Below, piece after piece: positions 18,792-28,192 of a stretch of 64,000 nt of DNA. Numbering within the stretch: the first letter of the stretch is position 1; each line of letters starts with the position of its first letter. The notes beneath the pieces were generated by a model. It worked only from the letters and a program-made list of their open reading frames with translations. It did no database searches and had not been told where the DNA came from. This stretch comes from an uncultured Bacteroidota bacterium (GTDB taxonomy: Bacteria; Bacteroidota; Bacteroidia; Flavobacteriales; Flavobacteriaceae). Both the position numbers and the translations under genes were made by a program. The stretch spans positions 1 to 64,000 of the forward strand of contig CACKQW010000007.1 of assembly GCA_902602415.1 (NCBI GenBank), given 5' to 3'.

Positions 18792-21455
18792 TTATTTTTT
18801 AATAAAGATTGATGTTTCCAATTTTACTTCTGATGATATTTTAATAAAATATGTACCAATTGCCAATCTTCTGACATCAATTTTTGATTTATTTTTTTGT
18901 TGAAGAATTTCCTTACCGGAAAAATCAATAATCTGTAAGTCGTATTCCTCTAATTCTGTTTGAATGTAAATGAAGTCTGAAGTTGGGTTAGGAAAAACTT
19001 TAAAAAATAAACTATCATCACCCTCCAAACTCATCGGATTACCATCAAATTTAAAATCAATCCAGTTAATATTAAAGCCAGGCTGTACAACACGCATCCT
19101 CAATGTGTATAGACCTTCATCTAAGTTAGCTTCAACAGTGACAGTTTGCCAATTTTGCCATCCACCAGTAACGGGAATGGCTGAAGATGCTATATTTTGA
19201 AATCCATCATCAATAAGTTGTAATAATATTGTTCCACCTTGCCACTCAGAGGCAATTCTTAAATCAATTTCATAATCACCAGATTCTGTAATTACCACCG
19301 GATAATCAGCATAATCCCCAGCATCTAAATATCCAAAATTTTCTCCCCCACCAATATCTGAGCACTCTTCTAATTCTAAACCTTGCTGATAAGAATAATC
19401 TTCGACCTCAATTAAGCCTGGAATTAAAAAACGATCATATAAATTATTATATACACTTAATTCATTGAATGGTGGTAGATTTTCATTGAAAACAGATGTT
19501 ATCACTACATTTAGTGAATAGCTAACATCTAAATCATCTAAAAATGAGAAACTATCATTTAAAGTAATTTCAATAATTTGAGGACTTTGCTCGTTGATTT
19601 GGATGTTGTTAATTGTTGCTTGAATTCCGTTAATATTTACAGAAAAATCATTTGAATTAACCGTTGAACTAGGGTTTATTGGCTGGTTTAGTAAAACTAA
19701 AATTGATGATTCGTTAACAGTTTCTGAATATACAACAGAAAAATCAGGTATTTCTTGGTCGCTAATTTGAAAGGATACATTGGATAAATTATAACCAGCG
19801 GTAACCATTTTTATTTTTAAATTTTGGATACCTGCATTTAAATATATATTTGATTTTGTGTTGTTGATGAAATTCTCAAAACTTCCTGTATTATACAATA
19901 CAATATTTTCAGAAATTGGATAATCATTAATCAAAAAATTGATATAACCTGATGAAGTTGAGGAATACCTTGTCGTTAAATCATAAAACCCTGATTCTTC
20001 AATATTAACAGTAAATGCAACCCACTCATTTTTTTGAGTAAAACCAATGTGGTAACCATTTCCATTTTCATCTTCATTTTCCTGAATGTCAACACCATCA
20101 TTTCTATACTTCCACCCACTGTTCCAAGCTTCAAATTCATTAGTAGCAACATGATAATCTGCAAAATCTTCATCTAGATAAGCATATCCAATTTTTCCTA
20201 GGTCATAATCTGTTACATTGATAATACCTGGGATATTATTTTCAGCAAATGGAATTGTAGTATTGTTATATGGCTGCCTAATCATTGCATCTACAACATC
20301 TTTTTGAAATCGAGTATTTGAAATTTGAGAATCCTCTGCTAATTGCATCAAACCATTTACTGCATTCTCAACAGATGGTGCACTAGCTTCGCCCCTAAAG
20401 TAATTGATTAAATGTTGGTAATTTTCATTTGTTTTCATGGCATATGGAGTTGAAATTGACTCAAGCTTTTTCCATGGCCAAAAGGCCCAACCAATTTCTT
20501 CAGCTTCAAATGACTCAATTGCTTCTGTGAACCATTGATTTGAATTTTCACCTGACTCACCCATCCAAAGCGGAATATTGTACTGGTCACGCATCCATGT
20601 TACCCAATCTAATGAGTCATTATAACTCCAATATTTATGAAAACTGTAAACCATATTATCATCCCATGGAGGAGTTAAACCGTTAAAATCATTAGCATAC
20701 CAATTACCCTCAATAAAAATGATATGATTTTGATCATATATCCTTATTTCATTAGTTATATCGATATAAAAATTTCTTAATTCTAAATTTTCTAGATCAG
20801 AATGGGTCTCATTTATTAAATCATAACCTCCAATCCAAGGCTCATCATGATACCTCTGGGCAATTTTCCCCCAAAGGGATATAGTTTTATTTTTATTTGC
20901 TTCGCTTTCCCATAGGGAGGGATAATTTGGATCATAATCATTAATATCAGAACCATAACCCTGACCACCGGGAGCAGCATGTAAGTCTAAAATTAAATAA
21001 ATATTATTCTGCTCGCACCAATCCAATAAATTATCAACTAAATCAAATCCTCTATCCAGCCAAGTATTTTCCCCAGCAATCGGCTCAAGATGAGTTGGGA
21101 GAGTAAATAAATTATAATGCATAGGAAGTCTTATACTATTAAAACCATGATCTGATAACGCCACAACATCTGCTTCTGTAATAAAATTTTCTAACCACAA
21201 ATCATAAAATTCATTTGTATTTTCCTCTCCTATAAAATTGATCAATTTGTTTCTAAAATCAGTTTGTGAAATTGCTGCCCCAGAAAACTGAAACATATAT
21301 GGCTCTTGCAACATCCAACCACCAAAATTAAAGCCTCTAAGCAAGATTTGATTTCCAGAAGAATCAACAACATACTTACCCTCAGTCGTTAAGTTTTGAG
21401 AAAAAAATTGAGAAAATAAAAGTGCAAAAAATAATACTAATCTAACTTTCATCAT
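18792..21455 (-). CDS. GH5-family multidomain enzyme with two CBM6-like domains and T9SS sorting domain
   Basis: ILLRGFNFGGWMLQEPYMF; GGYDLINETHSDL; PLWMGESGENSNQW; two CBM6-like beta-sandwich segments (second EVEDYSYQQG...GYLDAGDYADYPV); FPNPTSDFIYIQ...FIKK. Confidence 0.87.
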   Translation of the reverse strand: MMKVRLVLFFALLFSQFFSQNLTTEGKYVVDSSGNQILLRGFNFGGWMLQEPYMFQFSGAAISQTDFRNKLINFIGEENTNEFYDLWLENFITEADVVALSDHGFNSIRLPMHYNLFTLPTHLEPIAGENTWLDRGFDLVDNLLDWCEQNNIYLILDLHAAPGGQGYGSDINDYDPNYPSLWESEANKNKTISLWGKIAQRYHDEPWIGGYDLINETHSDLENLELRNFYIDITNEIRIYDQNHIIFIEGNWYANDFNGLTPPWDDNMVYSFHKYWSYNDSLDWVTWMRDQYNIPLWMGESGENSNQWFTEAIESFEAEEIGWAFWPWKKLESISTPYAMKTNENYQHLINYFRGEASAPSVENAVNGLMQLAEDSQISNTRFQKDVVDAMIRQPYNNTTIPFAENNIPGIINVTDYDLGKIGYAYLDEDFADYHVATNEFEAWNSGWKYRNDGVDIQENEDENGNGYHIGFTQKNEWVAFTVNIEESGFYDLTTRYSSTSSGYINFLINDYPISENIVLYNTGSFENFINNTKSNIYLNAGIQNLKIKMVTAGYNLSNVSFQISDQEIPDFSVVYSETVNESSILVLLNQPINPSSTVNSNDFSVNINGIQATINNIQINEQSPQIIEITLNDSFSFLDDLDVSYSLNVVITSVFNENLPPFNELSVYNNLYDRFLIPGLIEVEDYSYQQGLELEECSDIGGGENFGYLDAGDYADYPVVITESGDYEIDLRIASEWQGGTILLQLIDDGFQNIASSAIPVTGGWQNWQTVTVEANLDEGLYTLRMRVVQPGFNINWIDFKFDGNPMSLEGDDSLFFKVFPNPTSDFIYIQTELEEYDLQIIDFSGKEILQQKNKSKIDVRRLAIGTYFIKISSEVKLETSIFIKK

Positions 21456-22670
21456 TTAATCAAGATTGTCTAATCCCCAAAGAGTAATCTCTGATCCGTG
21501 GCAGTAAGTATCACTACCATAATTTGAAGTAATTGAAAACTTCAAATATCTAAAGGTTTCAGAGACTCCGTCTAAATCAAAATCATGACCATCTGCTGCA
21601 GCTTCAATGGTGTTTTCAGGAATATTTCCATTACCATCACTTGGATCTCCGATATCAAATTGCCCGAGTAAAGTCCAATCTTGAGCATTATTACTTGCAT
21701 AAAGGTCAAAAGATCTTAGATTTTCTTCTTGAAAATAATAAGGGACACCCGTTGGGCCATTATACCAATATGCCCTCTGCCATACCTTAAATCTATGAAC
21801 CCTAACATTTTTATTTAAATTAATAACAATATCCAAAGGCCAATCTAGGGTTCCGCCGTTTTGATCTCTCCAAATAATAAAATAACTATTGTCAGAATTT
21901 GTTTCAGCAGTATCAACCACATCATCCCAGAAGGCTGTTGTGGATCCCTCCCAAGCATTACCGTTAACAGAAAGTTGTGACATTAAAGTCCAAGTTGATT
22001 TATCAATTTGCTCTTCAAATAATGGAGTTAAAACACCTTTTTCTTCTAGTTCTGTTATATTACCATCAAAATCTTCAACCTTTGTGAAGAAACTGGTTTC
22101 AACAGACTCAAGCCCTCTAACAAATAAGCTTTCTTGAGGACTCTCTGAAGATAAAATTCTGGTCTCTTCATCTTCGCCAACTACAATTTTCAAATGCACA
22201 TAAACTGTCTTTTCCGCTGTATTTTCCCATTCAATTTTAACGCCTCCCAAATCAGGAGTTAATTCAATACTTTCTTGCACTAAAAAAATAAAAGAAGGTA
22301 AAGGCGTGAATTCAACCTCCACTGCCTGAGAAATATTTTCACTCTCATCTACAACAAAAAGGTTAACAGAAACTGGTGTTGTTTGATTTAACCCATCAAT
22401 CTCTATTGAATTGTTATAAGAGCTAGAAACACGATATACATCAACTCCCAAAGAGTTAGTATACTCTGCTCTGACAAATAAAACATCAGAATCATCAGGG
22501 AGAGAATAGGTAATAATTCCTCCACCATTAGTTGGAATTATTTCATCAACAACTAAAACACCTGGTGCTGTTGAATCTTGACTTTCATTTTCCTCACAAG
22601 CTGTAAAAAAAACAAAAAGCGTTAAGCAAAAAATGTACTTTAATGTATTCATATGATTAAGTTTTACCAT
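21456..22670 (-). CDS. SusD-adjacent surface glycan-binding-like lipoprotein (DUF4959/DUF5000-type with discoidin-like C-terminus)
   Basis: Lipobox LFVFFTACEEN; Ig-like repeats; C-terminal WTLLGQFDIGDP...FRYLKFSITSNYGSDTYCHGSEITLWG. Confidence 0.75.
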   Translation of the reverse strand: MVKLNHMNTLKYIFCLTLFVFFTACEENESQDSTAPGVLVVDEIIPTNGGGIITYSLPDDSDVLFVRAEYTNSLGVDVYRVSSSYNNSIEIDGLNQTTPVSVNLFVVDESENISQAVEVEFTPLPSFIFLVQESIELTPDLGGVKIEWENTAEKTVYVHLKIVVGEDEETRILSSESPQESLFVRGLESVETSFFTKVEDFDGNITELEEKGVLTPLFEEQIDKSTWTLMSQLSVNGNAWEGSTTAFWDDVVDTAETNSDNSYFIIWRDQNGGTLDWPLDIVINLNKNVRVHRFKVWQRAYWYNGPTGVPYYFQEENLRSFDLYASNNAQDWTLLGQFDIGDPSDGNGNIPENTIEAAADGHDFDLDGVSETFRYLKFSITSNYGSDTYCHGSEITLWGLDNLD

Positions 22671-24556
22671 CCTGGATTTTGTATCAAGTTTGGATTAATT
22701 GTTATTTCATTTATACTGATTGGATGAAAATAATCTCTAGGACTATTGAAAGATCTCACGCCAACTTGTTTAATTGTATAATAGTCTTCAACTGTTGACT
22801 CATCAACAGACCATCCTTTCACAGGGGAATTAAAATATTCCTCAGCAAGTTTCCATCTTCTCAAATCATTATATCTATTACCCTCAAAAGAGAGTTCAAT
22901 TAATCTCTCATTCCTAATTATTTCACGTAAACCATCCTGAGTTGTATGCTTATTAAGGTTTGATGAAAATTCAGGATTACCCCAGGCATCTTCCACACTG
23001 TTTATTCCCGCTCTATCTCTTAACAAGTTAAGTGACGAAAGTGCATCAGCTGATGGACCATCTACTTCATTTACCGCCTCGGCATAATTTAAATATAATT
23101 CTGCCATCCTGATCAAGGGCCAGGAATAAGTTACAATTTTAGAATATCCATCACCCTCAGAATCTGGATGAACAAGTTTTTTAAGTCCATAACCTGTAAT
23201 AAGATAGTCATCAGAGTTAGCAATTCTTCCATGACTTTCCCCTTTTTTCATTTTTAATTGCCATAAACTTCCCCAAGTTCTGTTGTAACCTCTATCAAAA
23301 GCAAGAGATGAATAGAATCTTGGTTCCCTATCTAAATTTAGAACTGCTGTAGAGGAACCATACTGAGCTTGTAAACTTTGAGATCCACTTACACTAATGG
23401 AATTATATCTATTCACATAATCAAAGCTAAGATCTTCATCAATGGGTAATCCATTCTCAGTATAATACATTTCAGCCATTCTTAACGTTGGAGCAACCCA
23501 CTGCCAGGCAGCTTCTACTGATGAAGCGTTGGGATTTTTCATCATGCAAGCAGCTTGCATTTGCCACCAATCATTACCACGAACGGGATTTGAATTCCCC
23601 CAAATAAGTTCTGTGTTCCACTTATCAACAATCGAATATTTTGTATTGTACATACTTTGTAAGAATTGATCCTCAAAATCCTCTTCAAATCCTGGTGGAG
23701 TTGAAATAAACTCGTATAGTCCTACTCCATTTTCAATTGCAGTATTAATCGCATCTAATGATGCAGTCTTAGCTCTTTCCCATTTTGTTACATCATAATT
23801 TTGATTAAAGAAATGCTCACCATCTTCATTGATAAAATCAGAGTACATTTCTGTATTCCCATTGAACAGTGGACTCGCTGCATATGTTAAAACCCTAGAT
23901 TTTATTGACTTAGCTATGACCTGATCAATCCTTCCTAAATCATTAGAACTTAGTACTCTGGCAGGTAAATGAAGAATAGCTTGGTCAATTGTTTCAACAA
24001 TGAAATTAACTACGTTATCGATACTTTCCCTTTTTACCCTAACTTCAGTATCGGATGCATTAATTGGTAAATTTTCATCAACAATAGGTATTGGCCCATA
24101 GTAAGTGAATAATAAAAAATGATAATATGCTTTTAAAAATTTTGCCTCAGCAGCCCATATATCCATTTCATCTTCCGTCATATCAACTACATTATAAATA
24201 TTTTCAATCAACACATTACAATGTCTAATTCCTTCCCATAAAGAACCCTGATCCTGCCATCCAGACCACAATCCAAATTTGGGGTTAGAAGATGATTGTT
24301 GTCCCTTCATAATTCTAATCCCATCTGTTTCCTTAGCAATTGGTGTAGTTACTTCATCACTCATCATCATAAAAGAGGTGTAGACACCATCATTTTTTGG
24401 TAAATAAGCATAACACGTAGCCAAAGCAGAGTATGCTACCTCCCTTCTTTCAAATAATAAGTCAATCTGCTGTGTTTGATCAGGAACAATATCTAAATAT
24501 TCATCACAGCTAAACATTCCAAATAATAAAACAAAAACTATAATTTTTTTATACAT
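22664..24556 (-). CDS. susD: SusD/RagB-family glycan-binding outer membrane lipoprotein
   Basis: LFGMFSCDEYLDIVP; AEAKFLKAYYHFLLFTYYGPIPIV; RMAELYLNYAEAVNE; NERLIELSFEGNRYNDLRRW. Confidence 0.95.
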   Translation of the reverse strand: MYKKIIVFVLLFGMFSCDEYLDIVPDQTQQIDLLFERREVAYSALATCYAYLPKNDGVYTSFMMMSDEVTTPIAKETDGIRIMKGQQSSSNPKFGLWSGWQDQGSLWEGIRHCNVLIENIYNVVDMTEDEMDIWAAEAKFLKAYYHFLLFTYYGPIPIVDENLPINASDTEVRVKRESIDNVVNFIVETIDQAILHLPARVLSSNDLGRIDQVIAKSIKSRVLTYAASPLFNGNTEMYSDFINEDGEHFFNQNYDVTKWERAKTASLDAINTAIENGVGLYEFISTPPGFEEDFEDQFLQSMYNTKYSIVDKWNTELIWGNSNPVRGNDWWQMQAACMMKNPNASSVEAAWQWVAPTLRMAEMYYTENGLPIDEDLSFDYVNRYNSISVSGSQSLQAQYGSSTAVLNLDREPRFYSSLAFDRGYNRTWGSLWQLKMKKGESHGRIANSDDYLITGYGLKKLVHPDSEGDGYSKIVTYSWPLIRMAELYLNYAEAVNEVDGPSADALSSLNLLRDRAGINSVEDAWGNPEFSSNLNKHTTQDGLREIIRNERLIELSFEGNRYNDLRRWKLAEEYFNSPVKGWSVDESTVEDYYTIKQVGVRSFNSPRDYFHPISINEITINPNLIQNPGW

Positions 24557-24565
24557 ATTTTTTTA

Positions 24566-27500
24566 TTAAAAATTAACTTGTAATCCAATGTTATAAACCT
24601 TTTGTGGAGGATATCCTAGTCCATTTCCTCCCATTTCCGTATCCCACAAATCAAATTTTGAAAAAGTCAAAAGATTAAGCCCAGTAAAGTAAATTCTAGT
24701 ATTTACTTTTGAGAAAAAACCATCATCACTCTCTGGAAATGTGTAACCAAATTCTAAATTTTTTAATCTCAAGAAATCTCCATCTCTTTGCCACCAAGTT
24801 GATTGTTGTTCATTATTAGCAATAGCGTATGTTGATAGCCTTGGCCAAAATGCATTAGGATCTGGGTTATTAATTGACCAGTGATTATTAGCAATGACAT
24901 TCAATGCATTTCTTTCATTAACAAAGGGAGAAATGTCATTAGGATTTATAAAGAATGAGGTTCTTGCGACACCCTGCATAAAAATTGAAAAATCATATCC
25001 CCTGTAGGAAGCTGACACTCCAAAGCCATAAACTATTTCTGGAACTGTAGGTTTACCAATTGGAACTCTGTCTAACTCATTAACGACACCATCATTATTT
25101 ACATCTGTGTATTTTATATCACCTGGCATGTACGAATTAGAAGACGATGAAAATCCATTAAATTGTTCTGGTGAATTTTCAATATCTTCCTGATCTATAA
25201 ATAATCTCTCTGCCAATAAACCCCATGCTTGATTGACCGGATAACCAATTCTACTTAAATAATCATAAGCATAATCAGGTTCACCATTAATTAAGATTTC
25301 ATTTGTGGAGTAAGTTAAATTTCCTCTTGCAGAAACAATCAAACCAGAGTTAAATGCTTTATTGTAATCAATTGATAAATCTACTCCTTTAGAATCGACT
25401 TCACCTAGATTACTGCTAATTGTTGTTGTTAAACCCATGGTAGATGGGATATAATCTCTTGACATGTAAATTTTTGACCTATGCTCAGTAAAATAATCTA
25501 CTTGTAAGTCTAATGAATTAAAAAGGCCAATTTCTAAACCATAGTTAGTTTTTTCTGCAACTTCCCAAGTTACGTTTTGATTTGAATATCTGTCTATTAC
25601 ATAACCCTGATAATAATTGTTATAATCTGAACCCCATGTAAAACCATAACTATCACTTTGTAAGTTGACTTCCGATAAATAAAAGAATCTATCATCCGCA
25701 CTGGAAATTCCATCATTACCAACTAAACCATGGGTAAGTTTTATTTTAAACATATTTACTTCTGGTAGTCTACTATTAAACCATTCTTCATTAGAAAGAA
25801 TCCAGCCAAGACCTATAGATGGAAAAAAACCAAACCTATTATTTTTTGCAAATTTTTCAGATCCGTTATAACCAAAGTTTAGCTCTGTGAAATATCTAGA
25901 ATCATAATTATACGAAAATCTACCAGAAAGACCCATATTCCGGGAGGGAAGTGTTGAAAATGCACTTGTACCTCCAATTGTGTTCAAAGATTCACTAAAA
26001 TTGAATACTAGTAATCCTCCGATATCATGCAATTCATTAAATTTTCTATTATACTCAGAAACAAATTCATAGTAAAACCTGCTAGTACCTAAATTATTGA
26101 TTGTAGGGTTATTTAAAAACTCGGTCCCTTCTTGAATTCTATACAAGTAATTTAAAATTCCTTCATCTGTTTCTACTTCTGCCATTCCATAATAAAAAGG
26201 AGTGTATTCTCTTGAATTTTCATTCATAGTATATGTTCTTACAGATGCCATTCCTCTAAACTTGAGACCTTCAGTAATAAAATTTAAATCCTGCTCAATT
26301 TGGACCTGAGAAAAAATTGTGTTGGTAAATCTATCTTTATATCCTTTTACCATATCAGCATAAGGGTTTGGGAACCCACCATTACCTTTATTTCCAAATA
26401 AAGTATGATTGTATCCTAAATTATCTTCATAGTTAAAATATTTTGGGAAATTAGCAGGGTTCGCTTGCATTACTGAACCAAAAATATCATTAGCCGAAAC
26501 AGATGGTCCATTATATCTCTCAAATAAGGAATAAAACTTAACAGCAATTTTTGTAGTATTTGTTAAGTCGATATTAATATTAGCCCTCAGGTTAGACCTT
26601 TTGATATCAATATTGTTATTAAAGTTGTTTAATGGATCAACCTTCAATAAACCTGTATCATTATTGTGAGACACAGACAAATAGTACTGAGCTATATCAC
26701 CACCACCATTTACATTTAAATTGGCCTTTCTATTTAAAGTATAATCTTTAAATAACTCGTTATACCAATCAACATTTGGAAAAATATTTGGATCCCCACC
26801 GTTTTGAGTTCCATAAATTTTTGAAATACTGTATGTCAATGGCGCAGACGCATCTCTTGTTCTGGTTGCACGATTATATAAGTTCATATAATCAACTCCA
26901 TTTAAAAACTCATTTGTTTGAGAGGGAGTTGAAACAGAGTTTTCATATCTAAAAGAAACTTTTGCTTTTCCTTTTTTACCTTCTTTCGTTGTTACTAAAA
27001 TAACACCGTTTGCTCCTCTTGCTCCATATAAAGAGGTGGCCGTAGCGTCTTTCATAATGGAAAAACTTGCGATATTATCCGGTTCAATTCTAGCAAGATC
27101 ATTGGTTGTGACCTCTAACCCGTCAATGAGAATAAGAGGGTTATTTGCATAACCAAAACTTGTTACACCTCTAATAAAAAACTCAGCATTATCTGCTCCG
27201 GGTTCTCCAGATCTCTGATAAGAGATCATTCCGGCAAGCTTACCTGCCATGGCATTGGTTATATTTGATGTTGGAATTTTTAACTCAGATGGATTTATCG
27301 TATTAATTGATCCAATGACACTATTTTTTTTCTGCTTTTGAAATGCAACAACTTGAACTTCCTCTAAGGATTCAAGACTTTCTAATAAAATAACATCAAT
27401 TATTTTTTGTTCACCTACAATAATAGATTGTGTTTCAAAACCAATGTAAGAAAACTGCAGACTTTGTGAACTATCATCAATTTTTAATGCATAAGTTCCT

Positions 27501-27667
27501 TCAAATGTAGTGGAGGTTCCACGATTTGTTCCCTCAACTAAAACAGTAACACCAGGAAGAGGATTTCCACCTTCATCAACTACTTGACCAGAAACAAGCG
27601 TTGATTGCGAAAAAAAATTTATAGAAAAAATAGATAATAAGAATACTAAAATGTTTTCTTTTTTCAT
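24566..27667 (-). CDS. susC: SusC/RagA-family TonB-dependent outer membrane transporter
   Basis: N-terminal carboxypeptidase-D-like repeat VDEGGNPLPGVTVLVEGTNRGTST; plug FSIMKDATATSLYGARGANGVILVTTKEGKKGK. Confidence 0.96.
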   Translation of the reverse strand: MKKENILVFLLSIFSINFFSQSTLVSGQVVDEGGNPLPGVTVLVEGTNRGTSTTFEGTYALKIDDSSQSLQFSYIGFETQSIIVGEQKIIDVILLESLESLEEVQVVAFQKQKKNSVIGSINTINPSELKIPTSNITNAMAGKLAGMISYQRSGEPGADNAEFFIRGVTSFGYANNPLILIDGLEVTTNDLARIEPDNIASFSIMKDATATSLYGARGANGVILVTTKEGKKGKAKVSFRYENSVSTPSQTNEFLNGVDYMNLYNRATRTRDASAPLTYSISKIYGTQNGGDPNIFPNVDWYNELFKDYTLNRKANLNVNGGGDIAQYYLSVSHNNDTGLLKVDPLNNFNNNIDIKRSNLRANINIDLTNTTKIAVKFYSLFERYNGPSVSANDIFGSVMQANPANFPKYFNYEDNLGYNHTLFGNKGNGGFPNPYADMVKGYKDRFTNTIFSQVQIEQDLNFITEGLKFRGMASVRTYTMNENSREYTPFYYGMAEVETDEGILNYLYRIQEGTEFLNNPTINNLGTSRFYYEFVSEYNRKFNELHDIGGLLVFNFSESLNTIGGTSAFSTLPSRNMGLSGRFSYNYDSRYFTELNFGYNGSEKFAKNNRFGFFPSIGLGWILSNEEWFNSRLPEVNMFKIKLTHGLVGNDGISSADDRFFYLSEVNLQSDSYGFTWGSDYNNYYQGYVIDRYSNQNVTWEVAEKTNYGLEIGLFNSLDLQVDYFTEHRSKIYMSRDYIPSTMGLTTTISSNLGEVDSKGVDLSIDYNKAFNSGLIVSARGNLTYSTNEILINGEPDYAYDYLSRIGYPVNQAWGLLAERLFIDQEDIENSPEQFNGFSSSSNSYMPGDIKYTDVNNDGVVNELDRVPIGKPTVPEIVYGFGVSASYRGYDFSIFMQGVARTSFFINPNDISPFVNERNALNVIANNHWSINNPDPNAFWPRLSTYAIANNEQQSTWWQRDGDFLRLKNLEFGYTFPESDDGFFSKVNTRIYFTGLNLLTFSKFDLWDTEMGGNGLGYPPQKVYNIGLQVNF

Positions 27668-27694
27668 TAGGAATTGAGTTAGAATAATTCAATG

Positions 27695-27725
27695 CAAAAA
27701 TAAGGTGAATTTAAGGTCCAACAAA
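27695..27725 (-). promoter_or_regulatory. Bacteroidota-type promoter of the susCD-led PUL operon
   Basis: Minus strand TTTG (27725-27722), 19-nt spacer, TATTTTTG (27702-27695), 27 nt before the susC ATG. Confidence 0.65.
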
Positions 27726-27795
27726 AAGAAATTAAAAAAATCTAATTCTTTAAATTTATAAATAACAGATAACTATTGAAAGATCTTAAATTTCT

Positions 27796-28179
27796 CTAAA
27801 AGGATCTTCTATCTAAAGAATATCGTCCAGGTCCCATAAGTAAAATGATTAAAAATCCAATTAGGAAGAGTAATGGTTTCTCCCATGATTTAAAAGGATC
27901 ATCCATATGAACAAGAACAATCGCAAAAAACATGGTCAAAATTGGAAAAATTGAAAAAAATCTAGTTTTGTAACCAATGGCAATTAAAATAGGGGCTAAA
28001 AATTCTCCCAAAACAAATAACAAAACTGAAACAATTGAACCCAATCCAAAAAGATCTCTATCTCTAATTAGTATATCATTAAATGGCCAAAGCTCAAGAA
28101 ACTTACTTAACCCATGATTTACTATCATTAAGACGGAAAATGACACTCTTAGTATTAATAATGAAATATTTTTGTACAT
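27796..28179 (-). CDS. DoxX family membrane protein
   Basis: Four TM segments; SLLILRVSFSVLMIVNHGLSKF...FGLGSIVSVLLFVLGEFLAPILIAIGYKTR. Confidence 0.85.
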   Translation of the reverse strand: MYKNISLLILRVSFSVLMIVNHGLSKFLELWPFNDILIRDRDLFGLGSIVSVLLFVLGEFLAPILIAIGYKTRFFSIFPILTMFFAIVLVHMDDPFKSWEKPLLFLIGFLIILLMGPGRYSLDRRSF

Positions 28180-28192
28180 AATATAAAGTTAA

